In this document: positions 22,501 to 34,480 of the stretch, in pieces
Position numbering within the stretch: position 1 is the first letter of the stretch
How the letters are laid out: every line of letters starts with the position of its first letter
From: Ricordea florida
Taxonomy: Eukaryota; Cnidaria; Anthozoa; Corallimorpharia; Ricordeidae
Assembly (NCBI GenBank): GCA_949710005.1
Contig: OX453287.1
Span: 16,697,560-16,761,559 of the forward strand
Reading direction: 5' to 3'
Length of the DNA stretch: 64,000 nt
Translations under genes and position numbers: made by a program
Notes under the pieces: generated by a model
Database searches by the model: none
Seen by the model: only the letters and a program-made list of their open reading frames with translations
What the model was told of the DNA's origin: nothing

Positions 22501-25280
22501 GCAGTAACATGTAATAGTAGCTTGTCAACATGATGTGGGGCACATAGTGTCATAATTTGTTCTTTGTTTCCATTACAAAACTAAAAAGGTTTTTTCCTAG
22601 TTCTTTACATAATAGATTTAAAGAAATAGATAATGTTAATAAATATATTATAAAATTAATGAATTTGACTTGTTTTGTTTAGACAAGCTATAGGTTGTCA
22701 ACTTTTTGTTATTGTTTTGCTGCTGTTTGAATTTTCCAAACTTTCGTATATAGATCTGTAATCATCACCTGAAAGAAACGAAAGGCAAAGAGAATCAAAT
22801 AGTCTCTAATTTTCTAAGCTATATGTATATGTTGTGATTTAAATTTATCTTTGGTTTAAAATTTTTTAAACCAGTTTGATTTTTATTTTTCATTGTCTCG
22901 TGGTCATTATTATAATCTGAAACAAAGGGAAATAAAAATCAAACTGGTTTGAAAAATTTTAAACCAGAGATACATTCAAACCACAACATATATACCATTC
23001 TTACTTCCTATCTTTTAGATAATGGGCCACATTATCACAACAGTGGGGTTCTCTTTTACCTGTCTGAAGTGAACCAAACTTTTAACTTCACCATTAAGGA
23101 GTACAACAACTTTGAAGCTGGTGAGGGGAAGTCACAACTCGATTCCCACTTTGCCCACATCAGCCACAAAATTGTCCGGTGGGTGCGTTTGGGAAACAAC
23201 CTGGAAAGTGGTGAACAAATTGCAGAGTTGATAAAGGTAAATTGTACATTGCATGTTTATTTCATGTAAACCAAAAAAAAAACCCCTTGTTTATAAGAAC
23301 ATGGCTATAGGTTTTATGTTGGTGGTGAAGGTGATACAGTGTAAAGTCAGTCTGCATTGCAAAGTCAGTCTGCATTGCAGATTGAAAGGCTATCCTGTGT
23401 GCTTTTGGTCTGTTGGCCATGTAAATGGTCTGTAATACATGTAGGAGTGCCTGCTGTTTGTTTCATTTATCATTGTTGAAGATAACCATTAGCTGTACTG
23501 TGTTACTAGCATTGAGGGAGGTGCTTATTTGTCATTTGTTGGGTTTATAATACTAACTTAAAACAGAAGCGTTCATCGTTTTCATACATTCAATCTTTTT
23601 TCCCTACAGACAATGAAGAATTCATCATGCAAGAAGCTGGTGATAGACAGACCCAAGGCAAAAAAAGTGTCAACTTTAAAGGATATTTCCTTATTTGGAA
23701 ACTTTACCTTTCCTACTGAAGGCGAATTTGCTGATGGTTTGCAGTTGAGGCCATTGGCAGGGATTGGCAATGCTATATGTAAAACCAAGGCACAAATATC
23801 ACAACTGTCTGGGCGCCAGAATCCCATAGCTGGTGCAACTGGTGCTTTGGTGACTGAAGAACAGCCAGCAGCAGAACCTCTTGAATGCCCAACACCTTTT
23901 CCAGCTACAAGGAATGAGGACTATGCTTTAAGGTTTATTCAACACGCCCCTGAGCAGTCAGTCACTTCATCAATGCAGCCCTTTTTGGTTGACCAGTATC
24001 TTTCCCAGAGGCTGGAAAAGGGATATGCTCTAAAACATGGTCCAGGAAAGAGGACAGTGTTCAGCCAGGCACAGAAAGAAATAATGGTTGAGTTTTACAA
24101 TAGACAAGCCATTAATCACATTAGAGCCGAACCACGAGATGTGATTAAGGCAATGCAAAATGCTGGCTTGAAAGTGCTTACAGCGGCCCAAATCAAGAAT
24201 TGGTGGTCGACTTACCACCGCAAGAATAGAAATTTACTTGCCACTGGATTTCCTGCTGCTAGTGATGTCCCTCACAGTGCACCATCAGTCACTATACCAT
24301 CCACTGCATCGTCAGCTTCCGTTCTTCCCAGTTCAACATCTGCTACCATGCCTTCCAGGGCACCACCTGCTACGGTACCATTGTCCTCTGCATTGCCAGC
24401 TACTGTGCCTTCCAGTGCTCCACCTGCTACAGTTCCATCATACCCAGCTACTGTGCCTTCAAATGCATCCTTTGCTACTTTACCATCGTCCACTGCATTG
24501 CCAGCTACCGTGCCTACCAGTGCACAATCTGCTATACACATAGTACCATCGTCCACTGCACACCCAGCTACTGTGCCTTCAAATGTATCGTTTGCTACAT
24601 TACCATCGTCCACTTCATTGCCAGCTACTGTGCCAACCACTTTAACTGGCCATCTGTCACAACTGTCAGGTGCTGTAATAGAATGGCATTTCCCTGAAGA
24701 TTTCAGTCAGTCCACTATTGATGGTAGGAATGGAAGCAATGCATGTGCTTTCATTTCTCTGTACTTTGGACAAGTGGCTTCGAAGGGTCTACTTTCCCCA
24801 AGGCAGGGATTTGCATTGACTGTTCATTGGAAGGATGCCCTTAGAGAAGCAATTATGCGAGGAAATGACTTGCACGATGAAATGTTTGATTATGAAGGGG
24901 TAAATCTTAACGTGGATGAAGCAGTTGAAATGGCTGGAGAGGACTGTGGCGTTCTCAGCCTTGGACAGCAGAAAGATTTATTTGGTGGTACTGGTGTTGC
25001 AAAACAGTTACTTGCTGAGTTTCTTGATGAATTATCTGGAAGGAACCAAAGAACTTGTCTCCTGTTTTTTTCTTCTGGAAGAACAATGCTTTTATTTGTT
25101 GACATTCATGGACATTTCTATTTTGTGGATTCACATTCCCACAGAGACTGTGGAGCAATTGTAGCAAGTGCACCACCTGGTTCCGGAGCAGCATTTACAG
25201 AATGGATTGACAGAATGATGGACTTAACTTGGCAGACCCCTCTTACTTTGGGGTCAGTAACTGAGGTTATTTATGCATAA
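19568..25280 (+). CDS. Large transposase-like protein with DDE-like core, homeodomain-like HTH and Cys-protease-like C-terminus, 1264 aa
   Basis: Exons 19568-19780, 19895-21034, 21786-22190, 22308-22455, 23019-23236 and 23610-25280 join in phases 0, 0, 0, 1, 0 with canonical borders. Residues 7-57 are Cys/His-rich (C7, C8, C9, H12, C36, H46, C54, C57), possibly a zinc fold. An RNase-H-like core is suggested by a beta strand ending in D552 (VVIIDYKMK), the DNGPHYHN box at D636 and a following GEGKSQLD segment; E671 is 34 residues after D636, D677 forty. Residues ~855-915 look like a homeodomain, with a recognition helix around QIKNWWSTYHRKNR. Residues ~919-1055 are a linker of Ala-Thr-Val-Pro-Ser-Ser type repeats. 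Residues ~1062-1264 resemble a papain-fold deubiquitinase-like protease: C1087 in GRNGSNACAF and a D-x-H motif (D1215, H1217). Roles in transposition and in removing ubiquitin-like tags are inference. I do not recognise the family name. Confidence 0.8.
22825..22993. repeat. Hairpin MITE in intron 4 of the transposase-like gene
   Basis: The left arm gttgtgatttaaatttatct and on to 22888 pairs with the right arm ending caaaccacaac at 22987, with few mismatches over about 58 bp. The outer edges tatatgttgtg and cacaacatata also pair. A related hairpin is at 52795-52950. Confidence 0.75.
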
Positions 25281-26814
25281 GGGCTGACATTTTTTTTAGT
25301 GTACGCTTGCATCACGCAAAAATCACATACCAATTTCATAAAAAGAGTAGCACAAGTACAAATGTTTTAGACTGGGAGCAGGCTCTCCTTTTTTGTGGCA
25401 TGGAAAGAGGTTCAAAAGCAACAATTGAAGTTGCATTTGAGATAAGCACGCACAGGCACAATTTTGTCCTGGCCCCTAATTGTTTTTACCACTGATTTGC
25501 ATGATTGATCCCCTTATTGTGTTCACTATGGGATCTGACAAAATTGGATGACAGTTCAAAACACATGTATTTTTGTGCTGCTTGTGTGACTTTCTTATAT
25601 CAACATACATTTACTAGTAAATGTAGTATCCAGACTTTTCTCAAAGGAAAACAAGAGAGGAATTTATTGTTCTAATTTATTGGAAAAATTGCTGTCAACC
25701 TCCTGGAATTGGTCAAGTGATTATCAACAGTTTCGGAAGAAAACACCAGTTTTCTGATGTGGAAAGCGTGTGATGAATGTTCATCAATCATGTCTTTGTT
25801 TCGAAAAAAAGTTATGATTAATACAGAAAGTTTCAATAGGATGTTGTTTGCACTTAGGATTTATTTTTACCTCATAATTTTAAAACAGAGGTCACTATTA
25901 TCAGGGTTCTCTTCCATCCAAAAATAGAAAAGTGCTATGTTGTTCATTCTAAAAAAGGGAAAATCTAGTTAGTTGAAATGTCTTGATGTTGATTTTCTTA
26001 TGGTCTAAGGTCATTTCCAGTTAGCCTTGTAGTGCACTCGAGAAACATTTGCATTATATTATCATTGACAAAAATATGCTCTGATCACTTGTTCTGTGAA
26101 GTTGCAACAATGACAGTAAAGGTACTATAGAATAGTAATAGAATTATTTATTGTCAGTGGATTTCTGTAGGAGGGAGTGTTTTGATTGGTTGAAGGAATT
26201 CGCTGTGTAAAGGGGGTTTGTACATATCCACCACTCAGCCCTCCCCCCCCCCCCCAAAAAAAAAAAAAAATAATAACGAAAAAATTAAATATGTATGTAC
26301 ATATAAAATAAATAAAATAAAACAAGACAGGATCTCGGGGAATGTGGAAGTGCTAACTAAATCCATATAAGACAAAACATAAACATAGAAAGTTTACGTT
26401 GATTCCAAAAACATTTTTTTTTATTTTCCAGCAATGAAATACATAGAAAAGCCTCTGTCATGGAAAACGGAAACTGAAGAATGAAAAATTAGTATAAAAA
26501 TGACAAATAATTTGATGTTGAAAACTGCCTTGGTTACATAAATGCATCATTCACTTGACGTGTTATATCGTAAATTCCAATTATAAGCTATAAGTTGACT
26601 ATTTCATTGCCTTTGCTAATTAGCAGAGGGGTTTACACTAAAACAGTATGCACCAAACACCACATGGGATATAATTGGGAGAGGGAGCCTCTCGCGTCTG
26701 GGTTTTGATGTCAGATTATCGGGGTAGGATGGGTGGTGTTCGTGTGTGCGTGTGTGTGTGTAGGCCTGGGGGGGGATACTTATCATTGGAATTGTACGGT
26801 ACATGGGAAAGAGA

Positions 26815-27315
26815 TTACAGCTCAAGTTCATGATCATGAATCAGGCATGCTAAAACAAAACGTATTTGATTATACGAGTAAGTTTGTTCAAGGTTGTCCC
26901 GTACGGTGCGAAGTTTCTTGTCCTCGTTAGCCATGATTTCACCCTTGATGATCTCAAATGACCGCTTGTCAACTCTCAGATATTCTGCCACAGTTGTGTG
27001 GTTTACATCTGCTCCAGCAGCAAGACAATGCCGTAAACCTCGGCGGTTGCTTGGGCAATACTCAGCTCGGTCGATATTGTAGCAAAATTTTTCCCCAGCT
27101 TAAGGCCTTGCATCACCAGTCGTTTCTGAGGCGATGGATTGTTTTTGCCATAAAGTCTGCAAAGCTCCATCTTCTACGGCAAGAAAAGAAAATCCGATTT
27201 TAGTAAACGAAAATGCCTAAAAGTTAAGAAATCAGCTGATATACTCACGCCGGAATCTAACTTCGTGCGCTTCGATTCCGAGGGGCCATCTCCATGTGAT
27301 TGCGAAGACTTCTTT
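26815..27315 (-). pseudogene. C-terminal fragment of a RecQ/helicase-type protein (HTH tail), frameshifted
   Basis: Minus-strand exon 27315-27249 (KKSSQSHGDGPSESKRTK) splices by GT-AG to 27173-26815, which starts KMELCRLYGKNNPSPQKR. This has the look of the helix-turn-helix tail (HTH_40 type) found after RecQ-like helicase cores, an assignment made from memory of the pattern. After ATAEVYGI the frame is lost by what looks like a 4-base deletion near 27020; the other frame then continues NHTTVAEYLRVDKRSFEII and ends QIRFVLACLIHDHELEL and a stop at 26815-26817. No helicase motifs are found upstream (27316-28848), so only the tail remains. It points against the transposase-like gene inside the same TIR-bounded unit. 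Confidence 0.55.
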
Positions 27316-27509
27316 CTGAAATAAAAACAGAAAGTCAGAACAAATAAAGGCACTGATTCGAAAACTCAAATCGCCAGCAAAATTGACTTGCCTCTGTTCC
27401 ATTTTTTTCGGATGAAGAGTTGTTCCAGGAATGATTCACTGTCAATACAAATTGTAAGCTTGCAGTGGATTCAATGAATGAGGCGTGGAAATAAGATGCA
27501 AGCGGCAAC

Positions 27510-27791
27510 ATGAATGAAGATTCGGGCCAATCAAAAGGTGTGAGATTTACGCAATTTGGCACTTTTTACCGAGTAGCTGAAGTTCGACCAAAACAGCTCG
27601 AAGAAAGGAAGCTCGTTTATTTTTGGAGGGCGCTTGTGTTTGATTATCTTGGCCCGGAAGATCTTGCAAGTGTTGCTTCGGTTTGCCTAACTTGGTGGAA
27701 ATTTGTTTTCGAGAACAGAAAGCATCTTCACAAAGATTCATTGAGTGTCAAGATCTCATCTTGTGCACACAGGAAGGGTCATTGGTTCTAA
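27510..27791 (+). CDS. Small F-box-like ORF, 93 aa
   Basis: The centre of the translation, FWRALVFDYLGPEDLASVA followed by SVCLTWWKFVFENRKHL, matches the F-box pattern (hydrophobic helix, LGPEDLASVASVC, then W). F-box proteins link substrates to SCF ubiquitin ligases. There is no recognisable partner domain and no clear donor site, so it may be a complete small protein, a first exon or a relic. It starts 195 bp from the helicase-fragment acceptor, in divergent orientation. Together with the protease-like domain of the neighbouring gene it hints at a ubiquitin theme, which is speculative. Confidence 0.4.
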   Translation: MNEDSGQSKGVRFTQFGTFYRVAEVRPKQLEERKLVYFWRALVFDYLGPEDLASVASVCLTWWKFVFENRKHLHKDSLSVKISSCAHRKGHWF

Positions 27792-30033
27792 AAACAATAG
27801 ATAACAGGTCATAACAATGCCCCTAGCCCTGAATAACAATAGAGGTAGTGTTTACAGCGGGCGAATGAAAATAGAGGTTCCAGAGAGGTAGTGTCTTACT
27901 GCACAGGAAGGCTTTACCACAAAGTTCCGCTGAAATTGTATTCTCGAGGCTACACAGAATCCACTTGTTTAGGACATGCATCTCTTCCGTGAGAATGTTT
28001 TACAACTGGTTTCAACTGCTACGCGACATCAGGAATTGAACATACGAAACTGTGAGGGAATTGCAGGGTAAGCGCTGTTTACCGTCACTTCGATTCTCGA
28101 GATGTATAAAGATTTTACATAACGAACAGTTCGGCGTTCTCGTTATCGTTTGTCTCCGTTCATTGGGAAGTCTAAAAGAAATTTGTTGTCTGAGGAATCG
28201 ATTTGTTTTTACCAAAGACCTTCCCATGGACCCGGGCCCACGGATCGAAAATGGAGTTGATCTCGAGCTGAAAACCGACACGGGAGACGGCGATTTTTTT
28301 TACATATGATGGGCATTGCTTCAGACTATGATGTTTCAGAAGACTTGTTTTGAAAAGCTTTACCGAACGTTTACATTGAGGTCTTTTTTATTTTGTGTAT
28401 TTGTTATGGTTGACGATATTTCGCGCGACTTTGGCGCGTTCCCAATATCCGCGTGAGTTGTTGCTGTTCTGAATCACAAATTGACAGTTCCTTTGTGAAA
28501 TCCGAGCGAAATGTTTTTCACAAGGTCGCTGATTGATGTATCGCTGAACTAATCCCGAAGCTATTTTATATCATTGTAAATTTCTCCCTTTTGGCACGTA
28601 GAAATTGTCCAAATTTTAGATATGTTACAGTTTTGAATGTATTGAATGGGTAGCTGAAATAAAATATTGTTTGAATGATATACAAGTTATCTTAAATCAA
28701 ATTCTAAATTCAAAATTCGCGCTTTTAGCGTATGGGCCAATCAGGTCGTTCGGATTTAATTTGATTAGAGAAATTAGCGCCTGAAGCCTAACTGACGCTA
28801 TTTCACTAGCCTATTGTTCTTCTGCCTAGTTCTTACACGGACCATTACTTAAAATTTGATACGAGTTATTTTTTTTAAAAGTCAAATATAAAGGTGCCAT
28901 CTCGACGTTCTTTACTATAACCTGCTGAACAGATGTCACACAGTCTGGGTGTCAAGGGTACCTCCCTCGGATTCTTTTGTCTTCACACTGTTAATTACTG
29001 CCACTAGTAGTAACGCCCAACCCTCCCCCTTCAGACAATAGTAAGATGAAAGTAGTTAATTAAAACATCTCATAGAGCTCAAATATATCAAACTAGAATA
29101 CGTAGCTTTTTCTTAAGACGATCTCCACGTCTCTAAAAGGCAGTTTTCCTCGCGTCGCGTTTTTGTTATTGCTGTTAATTAAAACCTGTATACCGCTCCC
29201 TAGTGGGATAATTACTGCGCTCCGATATAACAATCCGTCTGTTTACACCATTCGTTTGTTGCTCGTAAATAAACGCTACAAAAATTGAAAAAATAAATAA
29301 AATAAATGAAATGAAATATCAAGTTCGGCTCCCTTATCTGACTTTTTTCCTTCCTTTCACTTTGTTTTAACAGTTGTGGATCTGTGTATACGTTTTTATT
29401 CCTTGTTTAGTTACCTGGGTTTTCAAACTGGAGTATTCAACTCATTGATATGCGAAGCACGTAGGGTTAACTCCATATCCAAATAACAATTAATGCGAGT
29501 TCGTGAGGTTTGCAACCACACGCACTTGTATTATTCTAAACCATGTTTAAAATTAAGCGAACATTTAGGTCGGTATTGAAGGCGGTAATATTATCTTTAC
29601 TCCTATATTGAGGAATTCAACAGCTACTTATAGCTTCTTCTCTGCTTAAATTATTCGGCCAATTTACATTTTCAAGGTTAAAAGTTTATCAGTTCTCTAC
29701 CGTACTGCAAGCATGTCAAATTCCATTAAGTTTCTCAAAATTTAAATTCGTATGTGTGAGGCGCCCAGTTTGTTATGGAAAAAAAATTAAAATGTCAGGC
29801 TAGTTGGAAGGATTTAATAACTAGGGACATTCTAAAATAAATTAAACGCTAGCGCATTCGAGACGTTTTGGGCGGATGCAGCGTCCGAGACAATGTAGGC
29901 TGACGTGGCGAGATTCCACTTAATGTGTCCAGTTGGTCCAGAGGCGTTATTCAGCAAGGTCAGGAGCCGATTGTCTGGAGAGGCTATTTGCCGATGAACA
30001 AGACTATTTTAGGAACGAGTCTATTGTTATGAT

Positions 30034-30200
30034 GCAGCGTGGCTGAGTGGTTAAATAAGTGGACCTGTTCAGTATCCTGTCAGAGGCCAACCCAAGTTCC
30101 AGTCCTGCCTTGGACCACGTTTGCAAATAGTGAACTGGTTTACCGTCTCCAACCAGTTGATATCCTCCCTAGTAGCCATTATGCTTTAACCACTGCTGAG
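30034..30200 (+). mobile_element. tRNA-derived SINE-like copy
   Basis: gcagcgtggctgagtggtta is an A-box typical of tRNA-Leu/Ser-derived promoters, and aagttccagtcctgcc 55-60 bp further is a degenerate B-box. The unpaired acceptor ends and the non-tRNA tail (about 30115-30200) favour a SINE over a tRNA gene. Confidence 0.5.
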
Positions 30201-30666
30201 GATAAACACATGGATATTTTCCTTTTTTTATTTTTGACACGATCAGTTTCTTTAGAAGATACGACTGCAAAATTAAACTGAATTCACTTGTTGTTGCTCT
30301 GGCTTTTAAACCCCGCCCCGGAGATCGAGCTGGTTTAGTTACTAAATCAAGATCGGATATTTAGTCAGAGTTTAAACAAAATCGTAGTTAAAATAAAATT
30401 TGAGTCGAGTCAACTCTACCTTTCAATCTCGTTTATACAGCACCAGAATCACTGGTGAATGGGCACTCAAAATGAATTAATTTTATCAAATCAATCGCTA
30501 ATTGGTCAATTTCGAACCCTTCCGGATTTAGTTGGAGCAGCTTTCAAATAACCGACCCATACGGTTTTAAAATAGCAGCTTCGTTCACTTTTCCGCTCTT
30601 TTGAGAAATGCAGTTTTCATCCTGATTCATCTTCAGCCTTTAAAATATATTTTTATCAGTATAAGC

Positions 30667-30930
30667 AAGAGAAAATGAAGAAAGAGAACGTAACCCCGTC
30701 TGATATATAAGGGGAAAGAATCTATTTTTAGCGCGGAATCTATTTATATCTCGTTTTATGGCTACGCGGTTTCCACATGGCGCATTGAAATTACAACCAC
30801 GTGATGAGAAGGACATCAGCCATTGGTCAGTTAAAATAGTTTCTGGATCTAAAAATAGATTCTGTCCCCTTATCATAGTAAGAGAACCCAGTATCCGAGA
30901 TACGTTCTCTTACCTCATTTTCTCTTGACT
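30667..30930. mobile_element. MITE with long imperfect TIRs; right end tandemly duplicated
   Basis: The left end gcaagagaaaatgaagaaag pairs with the right end cttacctcattttctcttg, and the internal gaatctatttttag (30719) pairs with ctaaaaatagattc (30847). The right ~68 bp (cccttatcatagtaagagaa on) is repeated directly at 30938-31005 with a few changes. Confidence 0.65.
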
Positions 30931-32405
30931 CTTTCCCCTTATCATAGTAAGAGAACCCAGTATGGAAGATGCGTTCTCATATCTCATTTTCTCTTGGTAT
31001 TAGTTAACAATTTTGCCAAGTTTATCTGCCTTGTAGGACAAGAAGTGATACTCTGTCTGTCGCACAAGATATATAGACACACCTTTGTTTTTATTGCCGT
31101 GTGACGTCGTGAGCCTAAACGGAGAAATTGTCCGCGAAACTCCAGATGGATTTGCTTAAACAAAAATATCGGGGTTGAAGAGAAATAATACGTTAATTAT
31201 TCCATTATATCTACGTGCTCGGAATTTTTCGCTATTCCATTTTTCTAGTAAAAAAGAAGTCATTATTCCGTTAAAAAAATGTACTTTATCAAGTCAATGT
31301 AATGAATCATTCCAAATGAAGTCGTTATTCTGTTATTACGCCACACAAAATGGCATTATTCCATTATTTCAACAAAAAAAATATTCGTTACTTATTTCAT
31401 TACTCCTCTTCAGTCCCCGATCGTGAAATCAGCCATCGACGCGAATCGCGCTCTGGCTATAGGAAGATAATTCTTAGTACCTTTTATCTGACTTTGGGTT
31501 TTCATTTTAATTCATCTTCAGCCATAAAAATGATCTTTTATCATTCTTAGTTTGCAAATTTTGCAAGTTTTTCTGCCTCGAAGGACCAAAATTTACACGT
31601 GCATATCGCTTAGGTATTTGTCTTTATCAGTCCAGTAAGTCCTAAAAAACAGAAAAATTGCCCGCGAACAGCCAGGTGAATTTGTTTTAACTAAGAAAGG
31701 ATATATGATTGTTCAGTTTAAAAGTTCGACGCACTCCGTACTTTGATATCGCAACAAAAATCTAAGCACTATGTGGGGACGATTTCCCGCCATTCAATTG
31801 CACGCTGCCGGGCTCGGTGTTTAGGGCGAAAAACTTCCCCGCTCACGCTCTTTTACACTTATCGTCTGGATCACCAGCGTCCCGGAACCTTGATTTTAAT
31901 TCAAGCAAAACGCATTTGGTCATAACCAGTTTGCAAACAGGACAATTCGCCTTCAGTGGCCGTTCAGCACTAAATAATCTAAGAATCTTAAAAGTTCAAT
32001 GAAAAAAAGGAAAGAAAAGAAAAGAAAGAACGAACACGAACTTGCAAGTACTTCTCTTGGATCGAACTGCTGGAAAAAACGGGGCGTTTCCTTAATTAAA
32101 GCAAAGAGGCCTACTTTTGGCCTTCTCTAGATCTCTCATCTTACCTTGCAACTTTTCAGTTTTCAAGTTTCTAGAGATGTTTTTCGCATGGCACACTTGG
32201 TAAGCATAAACAGAAGCCACACCTGATATTGGTAAACTGAACCAGTATATACCTGCTTTTAATTTACGACACAGCATTTCGATCAGATGGCAGATAGGAA
32301 CTAAAACACGAGAAAATATAGGACCATATATTTCAAGTTTCAACGGTTTCACCTTAAGTATAGCTCAAAACAAACTGGAACCCGGGATGTGCGTTCGTGT
32401 CGTTC

Positions 32406-32406
32406 G

Positions 32407-32450
<44 letters not shown>

Positions 32451-32455
32451 GTTAT
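32406..32455. repeat. (ATT)n microsatellite
   Basis: About fifteen consecutive TTA/ATT triplets with one interruption (ttg near 32451). The poly-leucine ORF over it is an artefact. Confidence 0.9.
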
Positions 32456-34169
32456 TACTATTTGCTTCTTCGAACTATACTCTAGCTTCCACAGGCTTCA
32501 ATAAAAACCAATTTAGACTCGAAATTTATGAGTCGTTGATCTCGGTGTTTGCGAATGTTATTACCCTACAGATTTCCATTAAGCAAGCGATAAGAAGGAA
32601 ATCGATTTGGATAAAGGCCATTCATTTTCTTGGCGTAATATCCAAACGAACAATTGGGCAATATCCTTAGCTTTTCTTTACCCGAGCCGGCTTCAATTGC
32701 CATCTTGCAAGCGCCCCGCGAATGAAACTGAATTCGAAGCAGAAACCGGCAGATCTGTCCTTTAATGTACTTGCAGTGATTATTTACATTTCTTTTTATA
32801 CAACGCGTAAGAAAATCATTTGTTCACTCATGGAGATCGTTCATAAGGTGCTTGTCGAAGAATGCTTCGTTATTGACGAGTTCAAAAATAACAGATATTT
32901 TTCCGAAGAAAAAACAACACACGTTCAAGGTCAAGTGGTATTCCGTGCAAGATAGTAACCGCAATCCTAATGGCCTTAACACGGTTTAGTTCAAAACATA
33001 GTTGGTAGAAAACGACTCACTTTTGCTTTGTCTTAATCAGAACTGAGGGGGAGTAAACCAAGCTTTATATTGATGTTTATCACAACGATAAAACAGATAC
33101 AGTTCTAAAATTAAGGTTCTTTGCTTATTCAGTTTACTCGCACGTTCTAGATGGATAGCCAGGAAAGGATCGCACTGCTTTCCGGCGGGTTGTGTAATGA
33201 CGCCTGCAGCTAGTACAGTTTCAATTTCTGTTAAGATAGGTATTCACTAAGGGGCCTGCATGTGTTGTCCCGACAATATCCGACAAGAAATACTCTCGTA
33301 AAATATTATTTCATTACGTTAATTTCGCCACTGTCAAGCTGAATTAAACGGCTTTTGGAGATGATAGAAGATAACACATTGACACGCCTACGATTTTTAA
33401 TCACCTGAGCGGTGTTCTTCGGATTGATTACTTATATCTGCTTTGTTCACTGAACATTAAGCTGTTTTGTGAACTGATGGATAAGAAGCAGTTTAGCATT
33501 CAAACATGCTTGTTCATCCGAACAGCTATGCTTTAGTCCTATTGATTGCAAATGAAATCAAAACAACAAGATAGTGGTTTCGTTCATGTCGGCAAGCTTG
33601 TGATTATGTATGTCAGCGTAGCTTTGACTTAATCGTCTTTATACTAATTCTTACATAGATGTACCGATCATAAAACAGAAATTTTATGCGGAAGTGTCGT
33701 AGTAATATAAATTTATCGTCCTTTTAATAACCTACTGTGTAGAAATGTTTTGAAAGATATGACGGACTCTTCGTAACATGTACAGTATTCTGTTTCCGCT
33801 TGGCTGTCGATGTAAATCGCTCGTTTTCGTGATTGTTACGAATTTAATGTTTTCAGTTCGAATTTTTGCAGATCTCGGGGGTTATTGTGGGAATGGATGT
33901 GTAGCGTGTTAGGAGCACGTCTATACGGCAGAAGCAGCTTGCCAGCTTCTTGATAAAATCAAAAACAAATGAAATAAAACATTTTCTTATCCGGAACTAT
34001 CGCAAACCTAATGAGCATTTTGGGGCACACATGCAGTACTGACGATTAAGATGCAAAAATTAGACTAAATCAAGATAAGAAGTGCGATAACATACATGTG
34101 CAATTGCCGCCTTCACACACAAAATGCAACATTTTGCTAGCTATAGAAGGGAAGGAAATTCATTCTTAA

Positions 34170-34480
34170 ACCTAAAAAACAATACAGTACCGTTCAGCTT
34201 TCCCGAAAGAATGGTCACACTGCATGGCTTGATTTACAGATGAAAAAGTTAGAACCACACTTTATCACTGTATAGTAAACCAAACAGTACCACAATACAG
34301 TACCACAAGAACCGCAGAACAATATTGTTCAGTAGCTTTGCCGGCAAAGAATGGTCACATTGCATGTTTTGATGTTCCACATGCAGATGAACGAAATTGG
34401 AACCGCACTGGATAGTAAAACAAACGGTACAACGGTACAGTTCAGTAGATTTCTAAACAATGATCACAATGCGTGATTTC
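34170..34480. repeat. Decayed 106-bp satellite units
   Basis: Three diverged copies of the 15-16-kb monomer: gaatggtcacactgcatggc at 34209, gaatggtcacattgcatg at 34349 and a weaker one near 34459. Spacing varies through small insertions. Confidence 0.75.

Larger units (their letters stand above)
19131..28852 (+). mobile_element. Putative ~9.7-kb DNA transposon, 27-bp TIRs, TTAA target duplication
   Basis: TTAA (19131-19134) is followed by GTAATGGTCCGCGCAAGAAC, continuing to 19161. The reverse complement of 28822-28848, followed by TTAA at 28849-28852, is the same 27 bases with two C/T changes. Subterminal segments also match loosely (cgaccaatctgattggtcga on the left; cgacctgattggcccata in the right end's reverse complement). 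The interior holds the six-exon transposase-like gene, a decayed helicase-type C-terminus on the opposite strand and an F-box-like ORF. TTAA duplication is known for piggyBac and Kolobok elements, but the encoded protein does not look like either to me. The size is large, so nested insertions are likely. Confidence 0.72.

Noticed and set aside
24272-24640. 122-aa minus-strand ORF with Gly-Thr-Val-Ala-Gly repeats
   Set aside because: It is the antisense of the Ala-Thr-Val-Pro-Ser linker in the transposase-like gene and has the same repeat period.
32389-32670. 93-aa ORF with a leucine run as a signal peptide
   Set aside because: The leucines come from the (ATT)n microsatellite; the rest has no recognisable domain.
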